A stretch of 64,000 nt of DNA. It comes from Actinophytocola sp036402745. Lineage in GTDB: Bacteria > Actinomycetota > Actinomycetes > Mycobacteriales > Pseudonocardiaceae. The stretch lies in the NCBI RefSeq assembly GCF_036402745.1, contig NZ_DASWSJ010000043.1, forward strand, positions 1 to 64,000, given 5' to 3'. Shown here one piece after another: positions 27,377-34,843 of the stretch. Below the pieces are notes generated by a model. That model had not been told where the DNA came from, ran no database searches, and saw only the letters and a list, made by a program, of their open reading frames with translations. Position numbers and translations under genes: made by a program. How positions within the stretch are numbered: position 1 is the stretch's first letter; each line of letters starts with the position of its first letter.

Positions 27377-28251
27377 CCTCCTTCGACGTGCCGACGCTGC
27401 GGTCGGGGCTGGCGTCCGCCGGGTACCTGGCCGACGACGCGCTGACCACGGCGCTGCTGCTCGCGGTGCGCATGGGCCAGCCGATCCTCCTCGAGGGCGA
27501 GCCCGGCGTGGGCAAGACGGAGGCGGCCCGCGCCTTGGCGTCCACATTGGACACGGTGCTGATTCGGCTGCAGTGCTACGAGGGCCTGTCCTCGGCCGAG
27601 GCGCTGTACGAGTGGAACTACCCGCGCCAGCTGCTGGCCATCCGGCTGGCCGAGTCCCGAGGCGAGCCCTTGGGCGACAACGACCTCTTCACGGATGCCT
27701 ATCTGTTGGCCCGCCCCGTCCTGGCCGCCGTGACCCACCCCGGCCCGCGCCCCGCCGTGCTGCTGATCGACGAGGTCGACCGCGCCGACGACGAGTTCGA
27801 GGCGTTCCTGCTGGAGCTGCTGGCCGACCACGCGGTGACGATCCCCGAGCTGGGCACGCGGCGCGCGGTGGTCCCGCCGGTGGTGGTGCTGACGTCCAAC
27901 CGCACCCGCGACCTGCACGACGCGTTGAAACGGCGCTGCCTCTACCACTGGATCGCACATCCCCCGGCGGACCGGGTGGCCGAGATCATCCGCCGCCGCG
28001 TCCCGGCGTCGGCCGGCTGGCTGGCCTCCCGCGTGGCGGTGGCGGTGGACCGGCTGCGCGCGGTGGACCTGATGAAGCCCCCCGGCGTGGCGGAGGCGAT
28101 CAGCTGGGCCACCGCCTTGCACGTCCTGGATGTGTCCACAATGGACGAGACGGCGGTCGAGGCGACGCTGGGCGCGGTACTGAAGTACCCGGAGGACGCG
28201 GAGACGGTCCGCGCCATGGGCCTGGCGACCCTGGTGGACGCCGATGCCTGA
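27373..28251 (+). CDS. coxD: MoxR-type AAA+ ATPase (CoxD-like), second copy
   Basis: Encodes 292 aa. Walker A GEPGVGKT is at residues 42-49, Walker B is AVLLIDEVDRADDEFEAF and sensor 1 is LTSNRTRDLHDALKRR. It is a paralogue of the ATPase at 12707-13579. It sits in order coxMSL-coxI-coxD-coxE, which agrees with the known cluster in Oligotropha, where CoxD assists assembly of the CuSMo site. Coupled to the upstream gene by ATGA. Confidence 0.92.
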   Translation: MTSFDVPTLRSGLASAGYLADDALTTALLLAVRMGQPILLEGEPGVGKTEAARALASTLDTVLIRLQCYEGLSSAEALYEWNYPRQLLAIRLAESRGEPLGDNDLFTDAYLLARPVLAAVTHPGPRPAVLLIDEVDRADDEFEAFLLELLADHAVTIPELGTRRAVVPPVVVLTSNRTRDLHDALKRRCLYHWIAHPPADRVAEIIRRRVPASAGWLASRVAVAVDRLRAVDLMKPPGVAEAISWATALHVLDVSTMDETAVEATLGAVLKYPEDAETVRAMGLATLVDADA

Positions 28252-28254
28252 CCG

Positions 28255-28430
28255 GGTTGTCCACAGCCGCCCGCGCGCTGGCCCGGAACTGTCGGTGCCC
28301 GCACGTAGGCTGGAAACCGGGGGGCGGAGCCCACGCCCCCGATCCGCGCGGGCCCGGTTGTCCACAGCCGCCCGCGCACACGCCCGGAACTGTCGGTGCC
28401 GGTCGGTACGCTGGAATCCGGGGGCCGGCG
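28255..28430. repeat. Two direct repeat units of about 71 bases, period 101
   Basis: The stretch beginning GGTTGTCCACAGCCGCCCGC at 28255 recurs at 28356, including CCCGGAACTGTCGGTGCC and a TACGCTGGAA/TAGGCTGGAA end. The units lie between the second MoxR gene and coxE, where no gene is present. The pattern resembles intergenic repeats common in Pseudonocardiales. The first copy begins right after the MoxR stop, which suggests that the repeats separate two otherwise adjoining genes. Confidence 0.7.
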
Positions 28431-28434
28431 GCCG

Positions 28435-29544
28435 ATGATCGCCGAGCTGCCGGACCTCGTCGCGCGGTTCGCCGCCGAGCTCACCCGCGCCGGGTTGCCG
28501 GTCGGCGCCGACCGGGCGCAGCGGTTCGCCACGGCGATCACCCTGCTCGAGCCGCGGACGCTCCCCGAGCTTCGCCGGTGTGCGCTGGCCACTCTCGTCA
28601 GCGACCCCGACCAGGTGTCCACACTGGACAGCGTGCTCGACCGGGTCTTCGGGGGCATCGTCGATCCCGCCGACCGGCGCGGGCAGGATGCCGGGGTTCA
28701 TGGCGGACCCGCGAACTCGCCGGGGCCCGGTGGTGGGTGGCCCACCGCCAGTGGGCGGAGTGCCGGGGCGGGCGGTGCGGTCGAGGTCGCGGCGGCGGCC
28801 AGTGCGGCGGAACGGCTCGCCAGCAGGGACTTCGCCGACCTGACCGCCGCCGAGCTGGCCTCGCTCGCCGTGGTGATGCGGCGCATCTCGCTGCGCATCC
28901 CGCGCCGCCGCAGCCGCCGCCTCCGCGTGGCCCCGCACGGCCGCCGCACCGACCTGCGCCGCACGCTCGCCCTCGCCCGCCGCACCGGCGGGCACCCGCT
29001 GCGCCTGGTCCGCGCCGCCCGCAAGGAACGGCCGCGCCGGCTGGTCGTCCTCTGCGACATCTCCGGCTCGATGGCCCCCTACGCCCGCGCGATGATCCAG
29101 CTGCTCTACTGCGCGGCCGGCGCCGCCGACGCCGAGGTGTTCACCTTCGCCACGCGCCTCACCCGCCTCACCCGGCACCTGCGGCGCTCGCGGCCGGGGG
29201 TCGCGCTCGCCCGGGCCGGGCGGGTCGCGCCCGACTGGTCCGGTGGGACCCGGATCGCCTCGGCGCTCGCCTCGCTCGACCGGTCGGTTGTTCGGGGGGC
29301 CGTCGTGCTCATCGTCTCTGATGGTTGGGAGACAGGGGATCCGGCCTCACTCGCCCGGCAGATGGCCCGGATCTCGGCCGTTGCTCATCGGGTCGTCTGG
29401 GCCAATCCGCGGACCGCCCGGCCGGGATACCGGCCTCTTGCCGGCGGGATGGCCGCTGCCTGGCCTTACTGTGATGCCGTTGTCAGTGGGCACCGGTTCG
29501 ACGCTCTCGACGAGCTGGTCTCGGTGCTCGCCCGGCCGCTCTGA
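28435..29544 (+). CDS. coxE: VWA-domain protein, CoxE-like, second copy
   Basis: Encodes 369 aa from the ATG at 28435. The VWA metal site is DISGS (Asp208, Ser210, Ser212), followed later by WSGGTRIA and VSDGWETGD. A Gly/Pro-rich insert at about residues 80-110 is absent from the first CoxE. It is partner to the MoxR ATPase just upstream, separated by the direct repeats. Last gene of the rightward cox operon; a hairpin terminator follows at 29558. Confidence 0.9.
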   Translation: MIAELPDLVARFAAELTRAGLPVGADRAQRFATAITLLEPRTLPELRRCALATLVSDPDQVSTLDSVLDRVFGGIVDPADRRGQDAGVHGGPANSPGPGGGWPTASGRSAGAGGAVEVAAAASAAERLASRDFADLTAAELASLAVVMRRISLRIPRRRSRRLRVAPHGRRTDLRRTLALARRTGGHPLRLVRAARKERPRRLVVLCDISGSMAPYARAMIQLLYCAAGAADAEVFTFATRLTRLTRHLRRSRPGVALARAGRVAPDWSGGTRIASALASLDRSVVRGAVVLIVSDGWETGDPASLARQMARISAVAHRVVWANPRTARPGYRPLAGGMAAAWPYCDAVVSGHRFDALDELVSVLARPL

Positions 29545-29557
29545 AACCGACGTCCGT

Positions 29558-29598
29558 GGCCTCGCCCGCACGTGATCAAGTCACGTGAAGACGAGGCC
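29558..29598. terminator. Bidirectional hairpin terminator
   Basis: Two nested perfect stems, GGCCTCG/CGAGGCC outside and CACGTGA/TCACGTG inside, enclose a TCAAG loop. There is no U-tract, as is common in actinomycetes. It lies between the convergent coxE and GSP17M-like genes and could stop transcription from both sides. Confidence 0.7.
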
Positions 29599-29613
29599 AG
29601 GGCACATTCTCGG

Positions 29614-30120
29614 TCAGGCGACCATGCCGGGCCGCATCGAGAGCGAGGCCAGCATGTCGCGGCCCTGCTCGGCGTTGCGCGGCTTGCACAGCACGTCGTA
29701 GCGCCGGGCCACGAGCTGGCTGTGCGAGACGAAGTCCCGCTGCCCGCGGGTGGCGCCGTACCGCACGGCGGCCGAGGCCAGGCCGAACACGACACCGGAG
29801 CCCAGGCCGATGAGGATGGGGAACAGGCCCGCGCCGGGGGTGAACAGGCTCAACAGCAAGCCGACGAACAGCCCGAGCCAGGCGCCGGACGCGGCACCCG
29901 CGCCGAGCACGCGGCTCCAGGTGAGCCGGGCCGCGACGCGCTCGACGACCATCGGCTCGACACCGACGATCGTGACGTCGTGCACGGGAAAATCACTGTC
30001 GGCCAGGTGGTCGACAGCCCGCTGGGCTTCCTTGTACGTGTCGTAGGAGCCGATCGGCCAGCCATCGGGCAAGGTCGGCAGGCTGGTGGTCGACGGGGGT
30101 GTCGCAAACGCTGCCGTCAT
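29614..30120 (-). CDS. GSP17M-like general stress protein with glycine-rich membrane segment
   Basis: Encodes 168 aa from an ATG with GGAGGTG upstream. The N-terminus (PIGSYDTYKEAQRAVDHLAD then VHDVTIVGVEP) matches the general stress protein 17M-like domain of actinobacteria. A hydrophobic Gly/Leu-rich stretch at about residues 75-125 probably forms two membrane or membrane-associated helices. Its exact function is unknown. Flanked by the cox terminator and by the ferredoxin gene on the same strand. Confidence 0.8.
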   Translation of the reverse strand: MTAAFATPPSTTSLPTLPDGWPIGSYDTYKEAQRAVDHLADSDFPVHDVTIVGVEPMVVERVAARLTWSRVLGAGAASGAWLGLFVGLLLSLFTPGAGLFPILIGLGSGVVFGLASAAVRYGATRGQRDFVSHSQLVARRYDVLCKPRNAEQGRDMLASLSMRPGMVA

Positions 30121-30210
30121 CAGGGTCACCTCCAGGTGAAGTCGTGCTACCCGGGTCAACGCGGCCGGAAACGGCTATGTGCCCGATACGACCGGGTTCA
30201 CAGGGACTTC

Positions 30211-30435
30211 TCAGGAGCGCGGCGCTACCGCCTTGGCACCGTCCGTGACCGTGATCGCGAGGGCCGGGCACGAGTCGGCGGCGTCCAGCGCCACCTCGTC
30301 CGGCTCGATGTCGGGCGCGACCGGGCTCGCGTGGTCGTCGTCCAGGGTGAACAGCTCGGGCGCGAGCGCGGCGCACATGCCCGACCCGATGCAGGTGCGC
30401 TCGTCGACCTCGACGTGCCAGGTCACGGGGCTCAC
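30211..30435 (-). CDS. [3Fe-4S] ferredoxin, P450 redox partner
   Basis: Encodes 74 aa. The GTG at 30435 overlaps the P450 stop (GTGA). Cluster ligands are seen in CIGSGMC and in DSCPAL, the C-x5-C plus CP pattern of single 3Fe-4S ferredoxins that serve actinobacterial P450s. The body is rich in Asp and Glu, as usual. It should transfer electrons from a ferredoxin reductase encoded elsewhere to the P450 encoded just upstream. Confidence 0.92.
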   Translation of the reverse strand: MSPVTWHVEVDERTCIGSGMCAALAPELFTLDDDHASPVAPDIEPDEVALDAADSCPALAITVTDGAKAVAPRS

Positions 30436-31622
30436 CACCCGACCGGCATCGTGACCGCGCCGCGCACCAGCATCTCCGACTTCCACTCGACGTCGCCGGC
30501 CAGGTGCAGGCCGGGCAGCCGGGTGAGCAGCACGCGCAGCGCCTCCTGCAGCTCCATCCGGGCCAGTGCGGCGCCGAGGCAGTGGTGCACGCCGTGTCCG
30601 AAGCCGAGGTGGGGGGTGGCCGGCCGGTCCACGCGCAGCTCGTCGGCGTCGTCGAAGCGCAGCGCGTCCCGGTTGGCCGCGCCGATGGCCACGATCACCG
30701 GCTCGCCCGCCCGCACCAGCACGTCGCCGACCCGCATGTCCTCGGTGGCGTAGCGCGGGAAGCCGGCCCCGGCACCCAGCGGCACGAACCGCATCAGCTC
30801 CTCGACCGCGCCCGCCAGCAGCGCCGCGTCCGCGCGCAGCCGGGCCAGCTGGTCGGGATGGTCGAGCAGGGTGAGCACGAAGTTGGGGATCTGGCTCGCG
30901 GTCGTCTCGTGGCCGGCCACCAGGATGCCCACGCACAGGTCGACCAGCTCCCGCTCGCTGAGCCGGTCGTGGGCGTCGCGGGCCTCGATCAGCGCGGTCA
31001 TCAGGTCGTCGGCCGGCTCGGCGCGGTGCCGGGCGATGAGCCCGGACATGTAGGCCCGCATCTCCTCCCGGCTCGCGGCGAACTCCTCGGCGGTGAGCCG
31101 GCTGGTGGACAGCGCGTCGTCGCTCCACACCCGGAACCGGCCCCGGTCCTCGACCGGCACGCCCAGCAGCTCGCAGATCACCGCGACCGGCAGCGGCAGC
31201 GCGAAGGCGTCGACCAGGTCGGCCGGCGGCCCGGCGGCGACCAGGTCGTCGACCAGGCCCTCGGCCAGCTCGCGGGCCCGCGGCCGCACCTCCTCGACCC
31301 GGCGCACGGTGAACGCCTTGGCCACCAGGGTGCGCAGCCGGGTGTGCTCGGGCGGGTCCATCGTGAGGATGCCGGAGTCGGCCTGACCGGCCCGCATGCG
31401 TGGCGCGTCGTGCGCGAGCGACTCGGCGCGGCTGAACCGCTTGTCGCCGAGCACCAGGCGCGCGTCGGCGTACCGGGTGGCGAGCCAGGCCGGCTCGCCG
31501 TGCGGCAGCTGGACGCGGATCATGCCGGGCTCCCGCTGCGCGGTGCGGTAGTCGTCGTGCAGGCCGAGGCTGTCCGCTTCGTTGAACGGATAGCCGACCG
31601 GGGCCGGGTACGTGGCAGTCAT
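30432..31622 (-). CDS. Cytochrome P450
   Basis: Encodes 396 aa. The I-helix oxygen-binding motif is AGHETT, the K-helix ExxR is EELMR, and the heme loop FGHGVHHCLG places the ligand at Cys348. The length and the paired 3Fe-4S ferredoxin fit a soluble class I actinobacterial P450. The substrate cannot be deduced. A perfect 22-bp palindrome lies 16 bases upstream of the start and a TetR gene is divergent, so expression is probably induced by a ligand of that repressor. Confidence 0.93.
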   Translation of the reverse strand: MTATYPAPVGYPFNEADSLGLHDDYRTAQREPGMIRVQLPHGEPAWLATRYADARLVLGDKRFSRAESLAHDAPRMRAGQADSGILTMDPPEHTRLRTLVAKAFTVRRVEEVRPRARELAEGLVDDLVAAGPPADLVDAFALPLPVAVICELLGVPVEDRGRFRVWSDDALSTSRLTAEEFAASREEMRAYMSGLIARHRAEPADDLMTALIEARDAHDRLSERELVDLCVGILVAGHETTASQIPNFVLTLLDHPDQLARLRADAALLAGAVEELMRFVPLGAGAGFPRYATEDMRVGDVLVRAGEPVIVAIGAANRDALRFDDADELRVDRPATPHLGFGHGVHHCLGAALARMELQEALRVLLTRLPGLHLAGDVEWKSEMLVRGAVTMPVGW

Positions 31623-31637
31623 GGCATCTCCCCGCTG

Positions 31638-31659
31638 GTTGTAAGCAGCTGCTTACAAC
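31638..31659. promoter_or_regulatory. 22-bp perfect palindrome, TetR-type operator of the P450 promoter
   Basis: The half-site GTTGTAAGCAG is followed directly by its exact reverse complement. TetR-family repressors bind such sites. It is 16 bases from the P450 start codon, where bound protein would block transcription. The divergent TetR gene at 31947 is the natural candidate. Confidence 0.75.
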
Positions 31660-31749
31660 GCTAGGAGCGGCTACACAGCGTGTCAAGAAGGTTACGTCCG
31701 AAGCGGGTGAAGGCCTGTCCTGTGCCGACTACCGGAACCTCAGGGGACC

Positions 31750-31925
31750 GTGACGGCACCCAGCCACCGTCCACTTCGATACCCGCACCATCCGCCGGGA
31801 CGCAACGCACACTTTTAATCCCGGGGAGGCGGACTAGTGACGGCACCCAGCCACCATCCACCTCGATACCCGCACCATTCGCTGGGACGCAACGCACACT
31901 TTGAATCCCGGGGAGGCGGACTAGT
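31750..31925. repeat. 87-bp tandem duplication between P450 and TetR genes
   Basis: Two consecutive units start with GTGACGGCACCCAGCCACC at 31750 and 31837 and differ at only a few bases; each ends with a GGAGGCGGACTAGT block. The second unit ends 21 bases before the TetR start. Together with the palindrome it accounts for most of the 324-bp region 31623-31946, in which I see no gene. The AT-richer TTTTAAT/TTTGAAT inside each unit could be a promoter element. Confidence 0.75.
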
Positions 31926-31946
31926 CTGTCCGCTTCGGAGGTCTGC

Positions 31947-32510
31947 GTGGGTGAACGAGCACGGCGTCGCGACGCGACCGCGACGCGCGAGGCGCTGCGG
32001 GACGCGGCGGTCGAGCTGTTCGCCGAGCGTGGCTACGACCGGACGACCGTGCGCGACATCGCCACCCGCGCCGGGGTCAACCAGGCGCTGCTGTTCCGGT
32101 ACTTCGGCTCCAAGGAGGCGTTGTTCGCCGAGGCGACCCGCGGCAGGCACCTCGACGGGACACCACCGGCCCGGCTGTTCGAGGACATGCTGGACAACCT
32201 GCTCGACCCGTCGTCGGCGGCCCGGCGCGACCAGGTGCTGACGGCGCTGCTGCGCACTCTGGGCACCGACGACGAGGCGGCGGAGATCCGCCGGCGGCTC
32301 AACGCGGACTACGCGGGCGCGCTCGCCACGCTGACCGACCAGCCGGACGCCGACCTGCGGGCGGACCTGATCCTCGCGTGGCTGTTCGGCATCAGCCTGA
32401 TGCGCGGGGTCGCGGCCACCCATCCGCTGGCCGACGCCGACCCCGCGGTCGTGCGCGCGCTGGTGCTGCCCGCGGCGCGGGCCTTGTTGGAGAAGATCAC
32501 CAGCCCATGA
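31947..32510 (+). CDS. TetR-family regulator divergent to the P450
   Basis: Encodes 187 aa with a GTG start and CGGAGG upstream. The N-terminal helix-turn-helix reads LRDAAVELFAERGYDRTTVR and DIATRAGVNQALLFRYFGSK. The C-terminal ligand domain is short. It probably represses the divergent P450/ferredoxin pair. The last 14 bases overlap the end of the convergent phosphotransferase gene. Confidence 0.9.
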   Translation: MGERARRRDATATREALRDAAVELFAERGYDRTTVRDIATRAGVNQALLFRYFGSKEALFAEATRGRHLDGTPPARLFEDMLDNLLDPSSAARRDQVLTALLRTLGTDDEAAEIRRRLNADYAGALATLTDQPDADLRADLILAWLFGISLMRGVAATHPLADADPAVVRALVLPAARALLEKITSP

Positions 32511-33489
32511 GGCGCACGAGGTCCTGGCGCAGACCGGGCACGGCGTAGCGGTTCCACGCCATCCGCACGTCCGTGGTCGCGCCGTCGGCGTACATGCGGA
32601 TGCCGGTCAGCAGGATCGCGATCAGCACGAGCGCGCCGAGCGCGGAGTACGTGCGCACCACCTCGCGGTCCACGGTGGTCCCGGTCAGCCGCTCGTACTC
32701 GGCGAGGAACCACTCGCGGTCGGCCACCGCGCACAGCAGCGGCGAGCCGGGGGCGACGAACTTGCCGGCGTGGTAGTCCAGCGCCGCGTACCCGAGGTCG
32801 AACCGGCGATCGCCCACATAGGACAGCTCCCAGTCCACCACCGCGGCGATGCGCTCGTCGTGCACCATCGTGTTGCCGATCCGGTAGTCGCCGTGCACCA
32901 GGCCGGGCTCGGCCGGGTCCGGCTCGCGGGACAGCACCCAGGCGAACGCCTCCTCGACCACCGGGTCGCGCAGCAGCCGCTGCCGCTCGTAGGTCTCCCG
33001 CCAGTGCCCGACGACGTCGGCGAACGGCCGCGGCGGGCCGAGGAAGTCGAACGCCGCCGCGGGCGCGCCGTGGATGGCGGCGAGCGTCTCCACCAGGTCG
33101 GTGCCGAGGCCGCGGCTGTCGCGCCAGTTGGCCTCCAGCGCCGCCCGGTCCCGGCCGCGCCACACCACCGGTGCCTCGCCGCGCACCCAGTCCATCACGA
33201 AGAACGGCCCGCCGAAACTGTTGTCCTCGCTGGCGTCCACGCCGTACGCGGCGGGCACCGGCACCTTCGCGTTGCGCAGCTCCACGTACGTCCGGTACTC
33301 GGTCACCAGGTCGGTGTCCAGCAGCGAGCCCGGCGGCTTGACCCGGACCACGTAGGACCGGTCGGCCGAGGACAGCCGGTAGGTGTGCCGGGACCAGCCG
33401 CCGGCCAGCTGGGTGAGCTGCCAGCCGTCGCCGTCGTCCTCGCCTTCGCCGAGGACGTCGAGCGCCGCGCGGACACGGGCGTCGGTCAT
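32497..33489 (-). CDS. APH-type phosphotransferase family protein
   Basis: Encodes 330 aa. Kinase-like motifs are LVHGDYRIGNTMV (Brenner HGDxxxxN) and VVDWELSYVGDRRFDLGY (metal-binding Asp). This subgroup usually sits with acyl-CoA or steroid catabolic genes rather than acting on antibiotics, and may phosphorylate a small hydroxy compound. The ATG at 33489 overlaps the upstream gene's stop (ATGA). Third gene of a three-gene operon. Confidence 0.88.
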   Translation of the reverse strand: MTDARVRAALDVLGEGEDDGDGWQLTQLAGGWSRHTYRLSSADRSYVVRVKPPGSLLDTDLVTEYRTYVELRNAKVPVPAAYGVDASEDNSFGGPFFVMDWVRGEAPVVWRGRDRAALEANWRDSRGLGTDLVETLAAIHGAPAAAFDFLGPPRPFADVVGHWRETYERQRLLRDPVVEEAFAWVLSREPDPAEPGLVHGDYRIGNTMVHDERIAAVVDWELSYVGDRRFDLGYAALDYHAGKFVAPGSPLLCAVADREWFLAEYERLTGTTVDREVVRTYSALGALVLIAILLTGIRMYADGATTDVRMAWNRYAVPGLRQDLVRLMGW

Positions 33490-34442
33490 GGCTCCCGGAC
33501 CAGCTCGGCGAACTCCACGTTGGCCCATCCGGTCGAACCGTCGTCGAACGTGCACTCGACCAGCGCCCGGTCGTTCCACGACACCTGGCCCGGCTTGGTG
33601 AACAGCACCGGCAGCACCCGGCGTACCTCGCCGGTGAGGCCGCGCGTCACGCCGCCCGCGGTGAGCTCCGCCCGCAGGGTCCTCGGCAGCGGCTTGGGCC
33701 GGCCCGGAACCTCCACTGTGGACACCGTCTCGACGTAGCCGTCGAGCGGGGCCGGCCCGGCGGCGAACACGGCGCCGTCGGAGGTCCACTCGCCGGGCTG
33801 GAACGCCGCGCGCCACAGGGTCAGCTGCGGGCCGTCGTCGGAGACCAGGTCGAACCAGCGCCAGGCGACGGGGGCGAACCAGTTGCGCACGCCCCACGAG
33901 TGATCCTTGCCGCCCCGGCCGTCGATCTCGTAGGTCTCGTCGCCGATGGTGAGCGTGCCGCGCACGGTGGCGACCTCGTCCACGTGCCCGGTGAACAGCT
34001 CGCTCCACTCCGGACGCTGCCGGTACACGTACGGCGGGCCGGTCGGGGTGAACGTCAGCTCGTAGCGCACCGGCACGGTGTTCGCGCCGGCCGGCCCGAG
34101 CGCCGCGCGGTCGCACTCCACGCCGTCACCGCCCACGTTGAGCAGGCCGTCGAACGCGACCTCCCACACGCCGAACGGCTCGTGTGCCTTGTAGGTGAGG
34201 CCGGCGACGTCGTGGTTGTCGTCGAGCGTGTCGAACTTGTCGAACTCCGACGCCACGAGCGACGGCCGGTCCGGGCCCCACAGCACGTTGATCGAGCCGG
34301 AGTGCCCGCTGGCCGCGCGCTTGCCGATGGAGGAGAAGCCGCCGATGCGGTGGCGCGAGTCGAAGAAGGAGAAGTAGTAGCTCTCCCGCCAGCGGCGGTC
34401 CGCGCCCGGCGGGTGTACCCGGTCCTCGGCGAGCTGGGTCAC
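33486..34442 (-). CDS. CrtC/AttH-like lipocalin-type protein (DUF7064/7065-like)
   Basis: Encodes 318 aa. It has the pattern ESYYFSFFD, INVLWGP and GGKDHSWGVRNW, the last being typical of the AttH/CrtC lipocalin-like superfamily. Such proteins include hydratases and isomerases of isoprenoids, but this subgroup is uncharacterised; I place the DUF number from memory. It overlaps both neighbours by 4 bases. Association with a phosphotransferase suggests a joint role in handling a lipid or terpenoid alcohol, which is inference. Confidence 0.7.
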   Translation of the reverse strand: MTQLAEDRVHPPGADRRWRESYYFSFFDSRHRIGGFSSIGKRAASGHSGSINVLWGPDRPSLVASEFDKFDTLDDNHDVAGLTYKAHEPFGVWEVAFDGLLNVGGDGVECDRAALGPAGANTVPVRYELTFTPTGPPYVYRQRPEWSELFTGHVDEVATVRGTLTIGDETYEIDGRGGKDHSWGVRNWFAPVAWRWFDLVSDDGPQLTLWRAAFQPGEWTSDGAVFAAGPAPLDGYVETVSTVEVPGRPKPLPRTLRAELTAGGVTRGLTGEVRRVLPVLFTKPGQVSWNDRALVECTFDDGSTGWANVEFAELVREP

Positions 34443-34798
34443 GGGGTGCCTCCCTTGGTCGCGCCGAGCAGGATCTCGAGCTCGGCGTTGGTCAGGTCAC
34501 GCAGCAGGGTGTGGAGCGTGGCGCGCAGCGTGTCGTCGGCCACGGCGAGCCGCTCGCACAGGAACTCGCCGAGCGTGGCGAGGTCGGCGTCGGGCGGGGC
34601 GCCGGGGACGGCCGCGCGGAACCGGTCGAGCACCGGGCCCGCGTGCGCGATCTCGGCGGCGGCGAACCGGCCGATGCTGCTGGCCGACTTGAGCTGCCCG
34701 GCCTGGAAGGGCTCGAGCGGGCGGTCCCACGTGGCCGAGTCCCGCAGCACCGTGCTCAGGATGCCGACCAGCCGGGCGGGTGGCAGCGGGTTGAACAC
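34439..34798 (-). CDS. Small uncharacterised helical protein
   Basis: Encodes 119 aa from a GTG with AAGGAG upstream. Mostly helical, with FNPLPPARLVGILSTVLRD and a Leu-rich C-terminal part ending ATKGGTP. No known domain. It is the first gene of the operon with the CrtC-like protein and phosphotransferase (ATGA overlap at 34439-34442). A GTGAA-N7-TAAC site is 23 bases upstream. Confidence 0.7.
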   Translation of the reverse strand: MFNPLPPARLVGILSTVLRDSATWDRPLEPFQAGQLKSASSIGRFAAAEIAHAGPVLDRFRAAVPGAPPDADLATLGEFLCERLAVADDTLRATLHTLLRDLTNAELEILLGATKGGTP

Positions 34799-34820
34799 CG
34801 CGGACTCCTTCCGGTCGTTA

Positions 34821-34836
34821 GTGAATGACTGATAAC
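34821..34836 (+). promoter_or_regulatory. GTGAA-N7-TAAC site 1, divergent promoter
   Basis: GTGAATGACTGATAAC. It differs in one base from the site at 43750-43765. It lies 23 bases before the leftward operon and 7 bases before the MaoC start, so a bound regulator could affect both. The outer half-sites match those in the dyad before the TetR gene at 51441. Confidence 0.65.
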
Positions 34837-34843
34837 TTAAGGC

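Noticed and set aside
28255..28430. CRISPR-like spacing of repeats
   Set aside because: Only two units with similar sequence over 71 bases and a 30-base difference; no short palindromic repeat series and no cas gene.
31661..31897. Possible small protein with a repeated 29-residue unit in the P450/TetR gap
   Set aside because: The repetition follows from the 87-bp DNA duplication, since 87 is divisible by three; no ribosome-binding site is seen and the plus strand is equally open.
32497..33489. Aminoglycoside resistance gene
   Set aside because: The APH fold is present, but the gene is coupled to a CrtC-like gene in a catabolic region, and this subgroup is common in actinobacterial catabolic clusters; resistance cannot be claimed.
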